The notes beneath the pieces are model-generated. The model made no database searches. It had not been told where the DNA came from and worked only from the letters and a program-made list of their open reading frames with translations. From assembly GCA_937915485.1 (NCBI GenBank), contig CALGII010000244.1, positions 1 through 6,741 of the forward strand: 6,741 nucleotides of DNA, given 5' to 3'. Numbering within the stretch: position 1 is the first letter of the stretch; each line of letters starts with the position of its first letter. This stretch comes from an uncultured Ignavibacteriota bacterium (GTDB lineage: Bacteria > Bacteroidota > Ignavibacteria > Tepidaquicellales > Tepidaquicellaceae). Positions 1 to 5,881 of this stretch are shown here, in pieces. Made by a program: the position numbers and the translations under genes.

Positions 1-21
1 GTAATCTTGATTTGGATTATA

Positions 22-55
22 AAAAAAGCCGTCTCTGAAAAGAGACGGCTTTTTT
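22..55 (-). terminator. Bidirectional intrinsic terminator downstream of the transketolase gene
   Basis: A perfect 10-bp stem, AGCCGTCTCT (27-36) with AGAGACGGCT (41-50), closes a 4-nt loop (GAAA on +, TTTC on -). The stem is extended by an A-run (22-26) that pairs with a T-run (51-55). On the minus strand the hairpin is followed by a U-run, 18 nt past the transketolase stop, so it should end that transcript. The plus strand also carries a T-run after the hairpin, so it could also terminate a gene arriving from the left, outside the window. Confidence 0.88.
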
Positions 56-73
56 GTTTCAATGATTTTCGAT

Positions 74-934
74 TCAAACAAAATCACCGAACCTGGTCGG
101 CGCGAGTTCCTTCAGCGCTATCCTCCCCTGTTCTTCGTTAGGAGGCACGCCGTGCCATTTGTAATCGTCTTCCATAAATGAAACTCCGCGTCCCATTTTT
201 GTATTCGCGATTATTACCGAAGGCTTTCCCTTGAAAATCTTTGCCTTGTTGAAAGTATCAACTATGCTGTCCATATCGTGTCCGTCCATTTCGAAAACTT
301 CCCATCCGAACGCCCTGAACTTATCCGCCATCGGGTCGAGGTTCATTACGTTCTGAACACGGTTGTCAATCTGGCAGTCATTCTTGTCAACTATCATTAT
401 AAGGTTGTCGGTTTTGTGATGCGCGGCGGTCATTACGGCTTCCCAAATCTGCCCTTCCTGAAGTTCGCCGTCGCCGTTAATGCATACAACCGTATTCGTC
501 TTTCCGTCGAGTTTCAGTCCGAGCGCTGCGCCGACAGCGATTGAAAGCCCCTGACCGAGCGAGCCCGACGCTATTTCGATTCCGGGAAGTCCGTGAGTTT
601 TCAAAGGCGCGGGATGCCCCTGAAGCCTTCCGTTGACCTTCCTGAGCGTCTTGAGTTCTTCAAGCGGAAAATATCCCCGCCTTGCAAGCGTCGCGTACCA
701 TACGGGCGCGATATGCCCTATGGATAAAAACAAATAATCCCTGTCTTCGGCATACGGATTCTTATCGTCAACATTCAGCAGGTTGAAATAAAGCGCGGTG
801 AATATATCGGCCGTTCCAAGCGGACCGCCCGAGTGACCTGATTTCGCTATTAAAAGCATATTTATTATGTCCCTTCTTATCTGACGGGACATTTCATTTA
901 ATTCGTTTACGTTCAATACCGGATTTCTGCTCAT
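74..934 (-). CDS. Transketolase, N-terminal (TPP-binding) subunit of a split enzyme
   Basis: This 286-aa cytoplasmic protein matches the N-terminal half of transketolase, which transfers two-carbon ketol units between sugar phosphates in the pentose phosphate pathway. Visible motifs are SGHSGGPLG (residues 32-40, with the conserved early His34), SIGHIAPVWYA (71-81), GLPGIEIASGSLGQG (115-129), the thiamine-diphosphate motif opening at GDGELQEGQ (154-162) and closing near DKND (183-186), and a late KWHG (259-262). The length fits the stand-alone N subunit. The pyrimidine-binding and C-terminal domains of a full transketolase (about 620-670 aa) are absent because the stop is natural, not a frameshift, and a terminator follows. 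The enzyme must therefore pair with a separate C subunit, which is not in the window. The ATG start is preceded by A/T-rich sequence without a Shine-Dalgarno motif. Stop is TGA. Similar N-halves occur in deoxyxylulose-phosphate-synthase-like proteins, but the motif set favours transketolase. Confidence 0.93.
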   Translation of the reverse strand: MSRNPVLNVNELNEMSRQIRRDIINMLLIAKSGHSGGPLGTADIFTALYFNLLNVDDKNPYAEDRDYLFLSIGHIAPVWYATLARRGYFPLEELKTLRKVNGRLQGHPAPLKTHGLPGIEIASGSLGQGLSIAVGAALGLKLDGKTNTVVCINGDGELQEGQIWEAVMTAAHHKTDNLIMIVDKNDCQIDNRVQNVMNLDPMADKFRAFGWEVFEMDGHDMDSIVDTFNKAKIFKGKPSVIIANTKMGRGVSFMEDDYKWHGVPPNEEQGRIALKELAPTRFGDFV

Positions 935-991
935 ATAAATATTTTATTTTCGATTAATATATCTTAAACAAAATACCGAGAAATAAATTCA

Positions 992-1636
992 CTATTTCGG
1001 CGTGCGGTTTTTGTATCCGTGAATCAATGCGAAAAATGGTTTTATGTGCCTGAGAAGAATAAGCAGGCTCATAATAGCGGTAAATGAGAAGAAAGCCCCG
1101 AAGTTCCCCGTCGCAGCGCCGTTCAAGCCCGTATCAAACGAACCCGGCAGCAAAGCAAAAACAGGAAGCAAAACGGTCGCGACGATATTTCCGAAATGCA
1201 CTTTTCTGTAAACGCCGTAAGCGATTACGAACATCACGCACCACCCAAGAAGAAGAGCCGGGCACACGGCAACGCTCAGGCCCGCCGCGGTCGCGAGCCC
1301 CCTGCCGCCCTTGAACTTAAGCCAGACGGAAAAATTATGACCCGCGATAATAAGAACCAATGGCAGCAGAAGATAATCGAACGGGAATCCCGCTGTCCTG
1401 TAGAATAAAAACGCGGGAAGAAAACCTTTCAGGAAATCAATCACCAAAACCAGCAGACCCGATAAGCGGGAACCCGACACCTCATAATAGTTCAGAGCGC
1501 CCGCGTTGCCCGAACCCTCATTGGTTATGTCCTTTCCAGTTTTGAATTTCAAAAAAAGATAAGACGTCGGTATTGAGCCTATGAGATAAAATAAAACGCA
1601 GAGCAATATGTATTCAATCAGTTTACCGTCCATCAT
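992..1636 (-). CDS. plsY: PlsY-type acyl-phosphate:glycerol-3-phosphate acyltransferase
   Basis: This integral membrane protein of about 214 aa should acylate glycerol-3-phosphate from acyl-phosphate, the first step of phospholipid synthesis. From the ATG at 1636 it shows GSIPTSYL in the first membrane segment (residues 20-27), the glycerol-phosphate loop GSGNAGALN (41-49), the DFLKG segment (67-71), and the second cytoplasmic motif GHNFSVWLKFKGGRG (99-113). About five to seven hydrophobic segments are visible. The C-terminus is divergent: the common tail RHRENIxRLxxGxE is here RHIKPFFALIHG, and the usual SLGSI-like loop is VHFGNI. I recall similar variants in FCB-group genomes, so this may be a lineage-specific form or a paralogue. 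The start is ambiguous: GTG (1639), ATG (1636) or ATG (1633). I chose the ATG at 1636 because it overlaps the TGA of the upstream gene (TGATG), implying translational coupling. Stop is TAG. Confidence 0.9.
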   Translation of the reverse strand: MMDGKLIEYILLCVLFYLIGSIPTSYLFLKFKTGKDITNEGSGNAGALNYYEVSGSRLSGLLVLVIDFLKGFLPAFLFYRTAGFPFDYLLLPLVLIIAGHNFSVWLKFKGGRGLATAAGLSVAVCPALLLGWCVMFVIAYGVYRKVHFGNIVATVLLPVFALLPGSFDTGLNGAATGNFGAFFSFTAIMSLLILLRHIKPFFALIHGYKNRTPK

Positions 1637-2502
1637 CACTGCGGTCTTGCAACTATAATTCCCGTCTGCTTTTTATTTCCTTTCAGGTATTCTTTCAATT
1701 CCTCTTTCGAGATTATAATTTCGCCCTTCGTAATTGAAGCGTGAAGGAAGTGAGTCTTTCCGTTCTTCTTGTAAATGAACCCCGTATGCGTCACGTCAAG
1801 CCCTTTGATGTTCGTAGTCGTCGCGATTATGTCTCCCGATTGAAGCGATTCGTAATAATCGTCAACCTCGCTCTTTTTAATGTAATACAAATCGCGCCTG
1901 TTCATTTTCTTCTCGATGTCTTTCATCTCATCGACGATGTCGGAATTATCCGCAAGTTGCTTGTACGAATCGGCGTGCGACGACATGAAGTCAATCGTTT
2001 TGTAATAAGGAATGCCGCCGATTGATTTCGTTATGTCAGACACAATCCCTTTCTTTTCATTGTCATAAATCCAGTCGGTGAAATAGTGCAGTCTCGAAGA
2101 ATAACCGTTTATCTCTCCGTCCCTGTATCTGATTTTCGTAAGTTCATCGCTGTAACTGTCGAAATCAAAATTGCCCTTTCTTATTATCCTCGATATGGCG
2201 AGAGTGTTTTCAACGAACGTAACACAGTCGAGTCCCGAAATTTTTATAACGAGTTTTTCCGACTTCGTATTTTTGTCAAGCGTTCCCGCGACGTATTCCG
2301 TGCCGACGAAACTCTTCCCCACCGTAATAATAATATCGGCTATATCCGAATCGGATAATTTCCTGTCGAACGATTTCAGTTTTTTCTTCACCGCTTTAAT
2401 CTCGTAATCGTCATCCGTTCCCGAATTAAGCCCGAACGGAATCAGCATCAATATGACCGTAAAAATAATTGCAGCGGATTTGTAATGGTTTATTCTTCGC
2501 AT
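1636..2502 (-). CDS. Exported DUF1460 protein, putative NlpC/P60-type peptidoglycan amidase
   Basis: This 288-aa protein begins with a signal-peptide-like segment: basic residues (MRRINHYK), then a hydrophobic core at about 9-25, then a polar acidic region from about residue 27. It is probably secreted to the periplasm. The core carries GLDCVTFVENT (90-100), the hallmark of the DUF1460 family, where Cys93 would be the nucleophile of a papain-like NlpC/P60 fold. The second signature is DVTHTGFIY (236-244), with His239 as the probable partner; QSGDII (221-226) precedes it and FLHAS (252-256) follows. Family knowledge suggests cleavage of an amide bond in cell-wall peptides, but the substrate cannot be read from sequence. 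The gene starts at an ATG facing the divergent acetyltransferase gene, and its TGA overlaps the plsY start, so the two are very likely co-transcribed. No truncation or missing catalytic residue is seen. Confidence 0.87.
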   Translation of the reverse strand: MRRINHYKSAAIIFTVILMLIPFGLNSGTDDDYEIKAVKKKLKSFDRKLSDSDIADIIITVGKSFVGTEYVAGTLDKNTKSEKLVIKISGLDCVTFVENTLAISRIIRKGNFDFDSYSDELTKIRYRDGEINGYSSRLHYFTDWIYDNEKKGIVSDITKSIGGIPYYKTIDFMSSHADSYKQLADNSDIVDEMKDIEKKMNRRDLYYIKKSEVDDYYESLQSGDIIATTTNIKGLDVTHTGFIYKKNGKTHFLHASITKGEIIISKEELKEYLKGNKKQTGIIVARPQ

Positions 2503-2547
2503 AATTTATAATTTACCCTAATTTAAAAACAAACTACATAAACTTAA
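2503..2547. promoter_or_regulatory. Divergent promoter region between the DUF1460 and GNAT genes
   Basis: This 45-bp A/T-rich spacer separates two head-to-head genes, so initiation for both must lie in or near it. On the plus strand TATAAT occurs at 2507-2512, 35 nt before the GNAT start, but no good -35 box is found at the usual spacing. On the minus strand TTTG (2533-2530) followed 19 nt later by TATAAATT loosely resembles the Bacteroidota TTTG/TAnnTTTG promoter pattern, though the downstream element fits poorly and lies almost on the ATG. The promoters are inferred from gene arrangement more than from the motifs. Confidence 0.4.
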
Positions 2548-3000
2548 ATGAATTTACGCGTAAGAAAAGCAAGAAAACAGGATTCGAAAGAAATACTCAG
2601 GCTTATAATCGAACTCGCGAAATTCGAGAAACTCGCTCCTCCCTCAAAGGCGGCTCAGCAAAGATTAATAGGCGACGCGTTCTCGAAGAATCCGCCGTTC
2701 AGAATAATCCTCGCGTTTGACGGAGACAAAGCCGTGGGATACGCTTTTTATTTTTTCACGTACTCGACGTTCCTCGCCAAGCGCACGCTTTATCTCGAAG
2801 ACATTTACATAAATGAAAAATACAGGGGATGCGGCGCGGGGAAAAAATTAATGAAAGAACTTTTTGATATAGCGAAGAAGAAAAAATGCGGACGCCTCGA
2901 ATGGATAGTCCTCGACTGGAACAAAAACGCCATTGATTTTTACGACAGGCTCGGCGCGAAACATATGAAGAACTGGTTCTTCTACAGATACACTATTTAA
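2548..3000 (+). CDS. GNAT-family N-acetyltransferase, diamine (SSAT-like) type
   Basis: This 150-aa single-domain cytoplasmic acetyltransferase is the only plus-strand gene. The acetyl-CoA-binding motif A is clear: LYLEDIYINEKYRGCGAGKKLM (residues 81-102), containing the R-G-x-G-x-G pyrophosphate loop (RGCGAG, 93-98). It is followed by the LEWIVLDWN segment (117-125) and AIDFYDRLGA (128-137), with a terminal WFFYRYTI. The LEDIYI plus EWxVLDWNxxAIDFYxxLGA combination is typical of the spermidine/spermine or diamine N-acetyltransferase branch (SSAT, thialysine acetyltransferase). The true acceptor amine is unknown, and ribosomal-protein or antibiotic acetylation cannot be excluded. The length is normal for the family. 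The ATG start at 2548 is preceded by A/T-rich sequence with no Shine-Dalgarno. No clear terminator follows the TAA; the gene runs into a repeat-rich spacer. It appears monocistronic. Confidence 0.88.
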   Translation: MNLRVRKARKQDSKEILRLIIELAKFEKLAPPSKAAQQRLIGDAFSKNPPFRIILAFDGDKAVGYAFYFFTYSTFLAKRTLYLEDIYINEKYRGCGAGKKLMKELFDIAKKKKCGRLEWIVLDWNKNAIDFYDRLGAKHMKNWFFYRYTI

Positions 3001-3032
3001 AAAATCGTCAGCAATACTTAGTTACAGATTCA

Positions 3033-3104
3033 CCACTAAGGCACTAAGGGCACAAAGAATGCATTTTAGAAATATATACCACTAAGAACACAAAGTGCAC
3101 TAAG
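3033..3104. repeat. Degenerate tandem repeat of CAC(T/A)AAG units
   Basis: Six 7-nt units start at 3034, 3042, 3051, 3080, 3089 and 3098. Four read CACTAAG and two (3051, 3089) read CACAAAG. They form two clusters of three units, spaced 8-9 nt within a cluster, with 22 nt of A/T-rich sequence between the clusters. Unit order differs: T-T-A in the first cluster and T-A-T in the second. I recall similar tracts between genes in many environmental bacterial genomes; their function is unknown to me. Confidence 0.8.
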
Positions 3105-3128
3105 CAAACATTTCACACATTTTTTTCT

Positions 3129-3154
3129 CCTTCCCAAACTCCAGTTTGGGAAGG
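3129..3154. repeat. Perfect 12-bp palindrome (hairpin 1)
   Basis: CCTTCCCAAACT (3129-3140) and AGTTTGGGAAGG (3143-3154) are exact reverse complements separated by 2 nt, giving a very stable hairpin once the apical pairs open into a loop. A T-run (3121-3126) lies just left of it on the plus strand. This is the wrong side for a plus-strand terminator, and on the minus strand it reads as an A-run, so I do not call it an intrinsic terminator. Confidence 0.85.
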
Positions 3155-3186
3155 CGTTTCCGGTTTGGAAGGGCGCACCCGGTTTT

Positions 3187-3214
3187 TCCTTCCCAAGGAA
3201 GACCTTGGGAAGGA
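3187..3214. repeat. Perfect 12-bp palindrome (hairpin 2)
   Basis: TCCTTCCCAAGG (3187-3198) pairs exactly with CCTTGGGAAGGA (3203-3214) around the 4-nt loop AAGA, with G-T wobbles possible further out. It shares the CCTTCCCAA/TTGGGAAGG arms of hairpin 1 but has a different loop and tip, so the two are diverged copies of one element. The sequence between them (3163-3175, GTTTGGAAGGGCG) is a near copy of the right arm of hairpin 1 plus its flank (3144-3156, GTTTGGGAAGGCG). Confidence 0.85.
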
Positions 3215-3225
3215 GGTAGAAGGCC

Positions 3226-3331
3226 GGGATGACAATCAGTAAAAATATGCCGTCTGGATATAAGTCAGTGTTTCGCTTATGGATTCCTGCTAAGAACTTG
3301 CAGGAATGACATACAAGGGGATGACAAACAC
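3226..3331. repeat. GGGATGACAA direct repeats flanking an ATTCCTGC inverted repeat
   Basis: GGGATGACAA occurs at 3226-3235 and again at 3318-3327, with a related GGAATGACA at 3303-3311. The latter forms the right side of an 8-bp inverted repeat, ATTCCTGC (3283-3290) with GCAGGAAT (3300-3307), whose loop can partly pair (AAG with CTT). The element resembles the dispersed GTCATTCCTGC...GCAGGAATCC repeats I recall from many bacterial genomes. It lies a few tens of bases past the rsgA stop but lacks a U-tract. Confidence 0.65.
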
Positions 3332-3353
3332 AGGTTTAATTCGTACTCCCCCT

Positions 3354-4418
3354 CTAATACTTATTCCTATGATTCTTCTTATAGTTCTTGAGGACTTTGC
3401 CGAGGATTTTATCCTTACGTTTCTTTTCGGCGGAGGAGGATTCGTAGTGCTGTTTTTCCTTGTGCATCTTGAGATAGTTTTCATAGGATGATTTTTCTAT
3501 CTCCCCTTTTTCAACGGCTTCGATTACGGCGCATCCTTCTTCTACGACGTGCGTGCAGTCCTTGTACCTGCATTTGTCCGCGGTCTGAAATATTTTTTCG
3601 AATGTTATTTCGAGCCCTTCGCCCGCGTCCGTGATTCCAAGTTCTCTCATCCCCGGATTATCGATAAGCAGACCGCCGTTCTCAAGTATAATCAATTCCC
3701 TGTGGCTCGTAACGTGCCTGCCTCTGTCGATGCTTTCGCTGATGGCGGCTGTTTTCATAAGTTCTTTTCCGCAAAGATTATTCAGGAGCGTCGATTTACC
3801 GACTCCCGACGAGCCGAGAAGGCAGTAGGTTTTTCCTTTTTCGATTAAAGAATTAATTTCGGAAAGACCTTTGCCCGTTTCATTGCTGAACATTATTACT
3901 GGAACACCGGGTTCTCTTGTTTTAACGCTGTTTATGATTTCGCCGATGTGAGTTTCATCTGTTAAATCAATCTTGCTGAAGAGTATTAAAGGACTCACTT
4001 TCGAATCATAGCAGATTGTAAGATAGCGTTCAAGACGATTGACGCTGAAGTCCCTGTCAACCGCCTGAACGAGAAACGCGTAATCGACGTTCGCCGCTAT
4101 CAACTGTGACTCGCCTTTCTTTCCCGCCGCTTTTCTTTTTATCAAAGAGTATCTCGGCAGTATGTTATGAATGATTGCGAATTCCGAATCGCACGGAACG
4201 ATTGAAACCCAGTCGCCGACGGCGGGATAATCCTCTCTCGACTCCGCCGAATACCTGAGGTTTCCCGTTATCTCGGCGTCGAATTCTCCTTCGGAAGATT
4301 TAACGGTATAACGCTCCTTGTGCTCTGAAATTACTCTGCCCGCGGAAAAACTTTCAAGATTATTTTCTATCCTGAATTTTTCGAGTTTATCGCTGTAACC
4401 TAAATCAAATAAATTCAT
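3354..4418 (-). CDS. rsgA: Ribosome small subunit-dependent GTPase A
   Basis: This 354-aa protein is a circularly permuted GTPase that binds 30S subunits and acts late in their maturation. Domains in order: an N-terminal OB-fold (about residues 25-90, with PAVGDWV at 65-71), then the GTPase with motifs in permuted order: G4 as FSKIDL (147-152), G1 Walker A GSSGVGKST (202-210), the switch HVTSHRE (235-241), and G3 DNPG (253-256). A zinc knuckle follows, C283-x4-C288-x-H290-x5-C296, exactly the RsgA pattern, and then a basic Lys-rich tail for RNA binding. The G4 Asn is replaced by Ser and the G3 Thr by Asn; as I recall, the G4 Asn also varies in other RsgA proteins. I chose the ATG at 4418. A TTG two codons upstream (4424) is possible but offers no better ribosome-binding signal. 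The gene begins about 11 nt after dnaB, so it is probably co-transcribed. Stop is TAG. Confidence 0.95.
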   Translation of the reverse strand: MNLFDLGYSDKLEKFRIENNLESFSAGRVISEHKERYTVKSSEGEFDAEITGNLRYSAESREDYPAVGDWVSIVPCDSEFAIIHNILPRYSLIKRKAAGKKGESQLIAANVDYAFLVQAVDRDFSVNRLERYLTICYDSKVSPLILFSKIDLTDETHIGEIINSVKTREPGVPVIMFSNETGKGLSEINSLIEKGKTYCLLGSSGVGKSTLLNNLCGKELMKTAAISESIDRGRHVTSHRELIILENGGLLIDNPGMRELGITDAGEGLEITFEKIFQTADKCRYKDCTHVVEEGCAVIEAVEKGEIEKSSYENYLKMHKEKQHYESSSAEKKRKDKILGKVLKNYKKNHRNKY

Positions 4419-4429
4419 TTTCAAAAATT

Positions 4430-5881
4430 TTAAAATCCTGCTGTTTCGGTATATTCCGGAGGGATGTCGATTACCGGAGGAGATTTCGACTGGTTCTCAA
4501 ATCTCGTGTATTCCTGAAGGAAAACAAGTTCGAGATTTCCCGGAGGACCGTTACGCTGCTTGCCTATTGACAATTCCGCTTTTCTGAAAAGTTCGTCGTA
4601 TTTCGGGTCGCCCTTGTCGGGTCTGTCAATCAGGAACTGCCTGTGAATGAACAGCACGACGTCGGCGTCCTGCTCGATCGCGCCCGATTCGCGCAGGTCG
4701 GATAACTGCGGTTTCTTTTCCTTTCCGCGCTGTTCGATACCGCGGTTCAACTGCGCGGCGGCGACGACGGGAATGTCGAGTTCTTTCGCAAGTGCTTTCA
4801 GGCTTCTTGAAACGTGAGCGACTTCGAGGTCGCGCCTTTCGTAAGAACCTTCGCCCTTCAGCAGTTGAAGGTAATCGACCATTACCATATCGATGTCGTT
4901 TTCGTGCTTGAGGCGTCTTGCCTTCGCGCGGAGTTCGAGCACGTTAAGTTCGCTCGTGTCGTCGATGAACAGTTTAATTTTAAGGCGTTCGAGAGCCTGT
5001 CCGACCCTCGCCCATTCTTCGTTCGAAGTCTTGCCGCTTTTTAGTCTCTGACCGTCAACCCTTGATTCGCTTGAAATCAACCTTGTAATGATTTCGTTCT
5101 TCGTCATTTCAAGTGAAAAGAAAGCGATTTTATAATTCTGCATCGCGGCGTTTCTTGCGATGTTGAGCGTCAGCGCGGTCTTGCCGTGCGACGGTCTTCC
5201 CGCCACGACTATAAGTTCAGATTTCTGAAATCCGAGCGTGAGGTCGTCGAGAAATGTGTATCCCGTCGGCACTCCGGGAAGGTTCTTCTTGTCCGCTCCC
5301 CTTCTGCTGCCGAGCATTTCGAAAACGTCTTCAATCGCTTCCTCAACCGACACGACGCGCTTTTTGGAAATTGATTCCGAAGTGTCGAGAATGTCTTTCG
5401 ACGCGTCGGCGAGAATCTTGAACGGCTCCGCGGAAGAGTCAAAACTTTTTTCGAGAACCTGCGAGGCGATGTGAATTAAATCGCGAAGTATGAATTTTTC
5501 ATATATAATCCTCGCGTGAAATTTCGCGTTAGCAGACGAAGAAATGCTTTCCGTAATTTCGAGTATGTATTCGACACCGCCTATTTCATCTATCTTGCCC
5601 ATTCGGCGGAGTTCTTCGATGACGGTATGCGGGTCAATCGGCTCGTTCCTGTTGTCGAGCGATATCATCGCGTAAAATATATGCCCGTTGGCTTTCCTGT
5701 AAAAATGCTCGGGCGTAACCATCTGAACCACATCCGTGAAAACCTGATTATCGAGCAGTATCGCACCGAGAACCTGTTTCTCAACATCAAGAGCGTTCGG
5801 AGGAGTCTTGCCGTCGAAAGACAACTGCGTCTCCTCATTTATCCGCGAAGTCGTGATATCAGTTTTTTTTCTCTTTATCAT
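4430..5881 (-). CDS. dnaB: Replicative DNA helicase DnaB
   Basis: This hexameric helicase, 483 aa from the chosen start, unwinds DNA at the replication fork and recruits primase. An N-terminal DnaB domain (about 26-130, opening TPPNALDVEKQVLGAILLD) is joined by a linker to a RecA-like ATPase. Walker A is GRPSHGKTA (228-236), followed by SLEM with the catalytic Glu (256-259), Walker B VMVDYLQLL with Asp336 (333-341), the sensor Gln in AAAQLNRG (374-381), and the arginine finger in KQRNGPPG (441-448). All key residues are intact and no intein interrupts the Walker A loop, a common intein site. Two starts are possible: the ATG at 5905 overlaps the glycosylase gene by 47 nt, while the ATG at 5881 overlaps by 23 nt. 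I prefer 5881 because the eight extra residues (MCNYSEKN) only shadow the neighbour. The GGGAGG abutting the 5905 ATG has no spacer and encodes Gly-Arg-like codons in another frame. Stop is TAA. Confidence 0.96.
   Translation of the reverse strand: MIKRKKTDITTSRINEETQLSFDGKTPPNALDVEKQVLGAILLDNQVFTDVVQMVTPEHFYRKANGHIFYAMISLDNRNEPIDPHTVIEELRRMGKIDEIGGVEYILEITESISSSANAKFHARIIYEKFILRDLIHIASQVLEKSFDSSAEPFKILADASKDILDTSESISKKRVVSVEEAIEDVFEMLGSRRGADKKNLPGVPTGYTFLDDLTLGFQKSELIVVAGRPSHGKTALTLNIARNAAMQNYKIAFFSLEMTKNEIITRLISSESRVDGQRLKSGKTSNEEWARVGQALERLKIKLFIDDTSELNVLELRAKARRLKHENDIDMVMVDYLQLLKGEGSYERRDLEVAHVSRSLKALAKELDIPVVAAAQLNRGIEQRGKEKKPQLSDLRESGAIEQDADVVLFIHRQFLIDRPDKGDPKYDELFRKAELSIGKQRNGPPGNLELVFLQEYTRFENQSKSPPVIDIPPEYTETAGF

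Larger units (their letters stand above)
3001..3353. other. Gene-free convergent spacer filled with short repeats
   Basis: These 353 bases separate the 3' ends of the GNAT gene (+) and rsgA (-). I find no convincing coding sequence or known RNA gene here. The spacer holds, in order, a degenerate CAC(T/A)AAG tandem, two strong palindromes sharing CCTTCCCAA arms, and an inverted repeat flanked by GGGATGACAA copies; each is listed separately. None of the hairpins is followed by a U-tract in the direction of either flanking gene, so no canonical intrinsic terminator is apparent for rsgA or the GNAT gene. Confidence 0.8.

Noticed and set aside
278..544. 88-aa plus-strand open frame opposite the transketolase gene
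   Set aside because: It is entirely antisense to conserved transketolase motifs and has no independent support.
935..991. Promoter for the transketolase gene in the spacer after plsY
   Set aside because: A TTGTTT with AATAAA 17 nt later exists on the minus strand, but in such A/T-rich sequence this is expected by chance; read-through from plsY is equally possible.
1084..1545. Overlapping Arg/Pro-rich plus-strand open frames opposite plsY
   Set aside because: Composition is typical of antisense reading of a membrane-protein gene, several frames overlap each other, and no motif is present.
3033..3214. Possible CRISPR array or attachment site in the repeat-rich spacer
   Set aside because: Repeats are 7-12 nt, spacing is irregular, there are no equal-length unique spacers and no cas genes; there is no integrase or tRNA end nearby.
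3129..3307. Hairpins at 3129-3154, 3187-3214 and 3283-3307 as intrinsic terminators for rsgA or the GNAT gene
   Set aside because: None is followed by a U-run on the strand in question; the T-run at 3121-3126 lies on the wrong side.
3306..3491. Hydrophobic 61-aa plus-strand frame that could pass for a small membrane protein
   Set aside because: Its hydrophobicity comes from the reverse complement of the Lys-rich RsgA tail, and it starts inside the repeat region.
5129..5200. Possible intein insertion at the DnaB Walker A loop
   Set aside because: The Walker A motif reads continuously as GRPSHGKTA and the total protein length is normal for DnaB.
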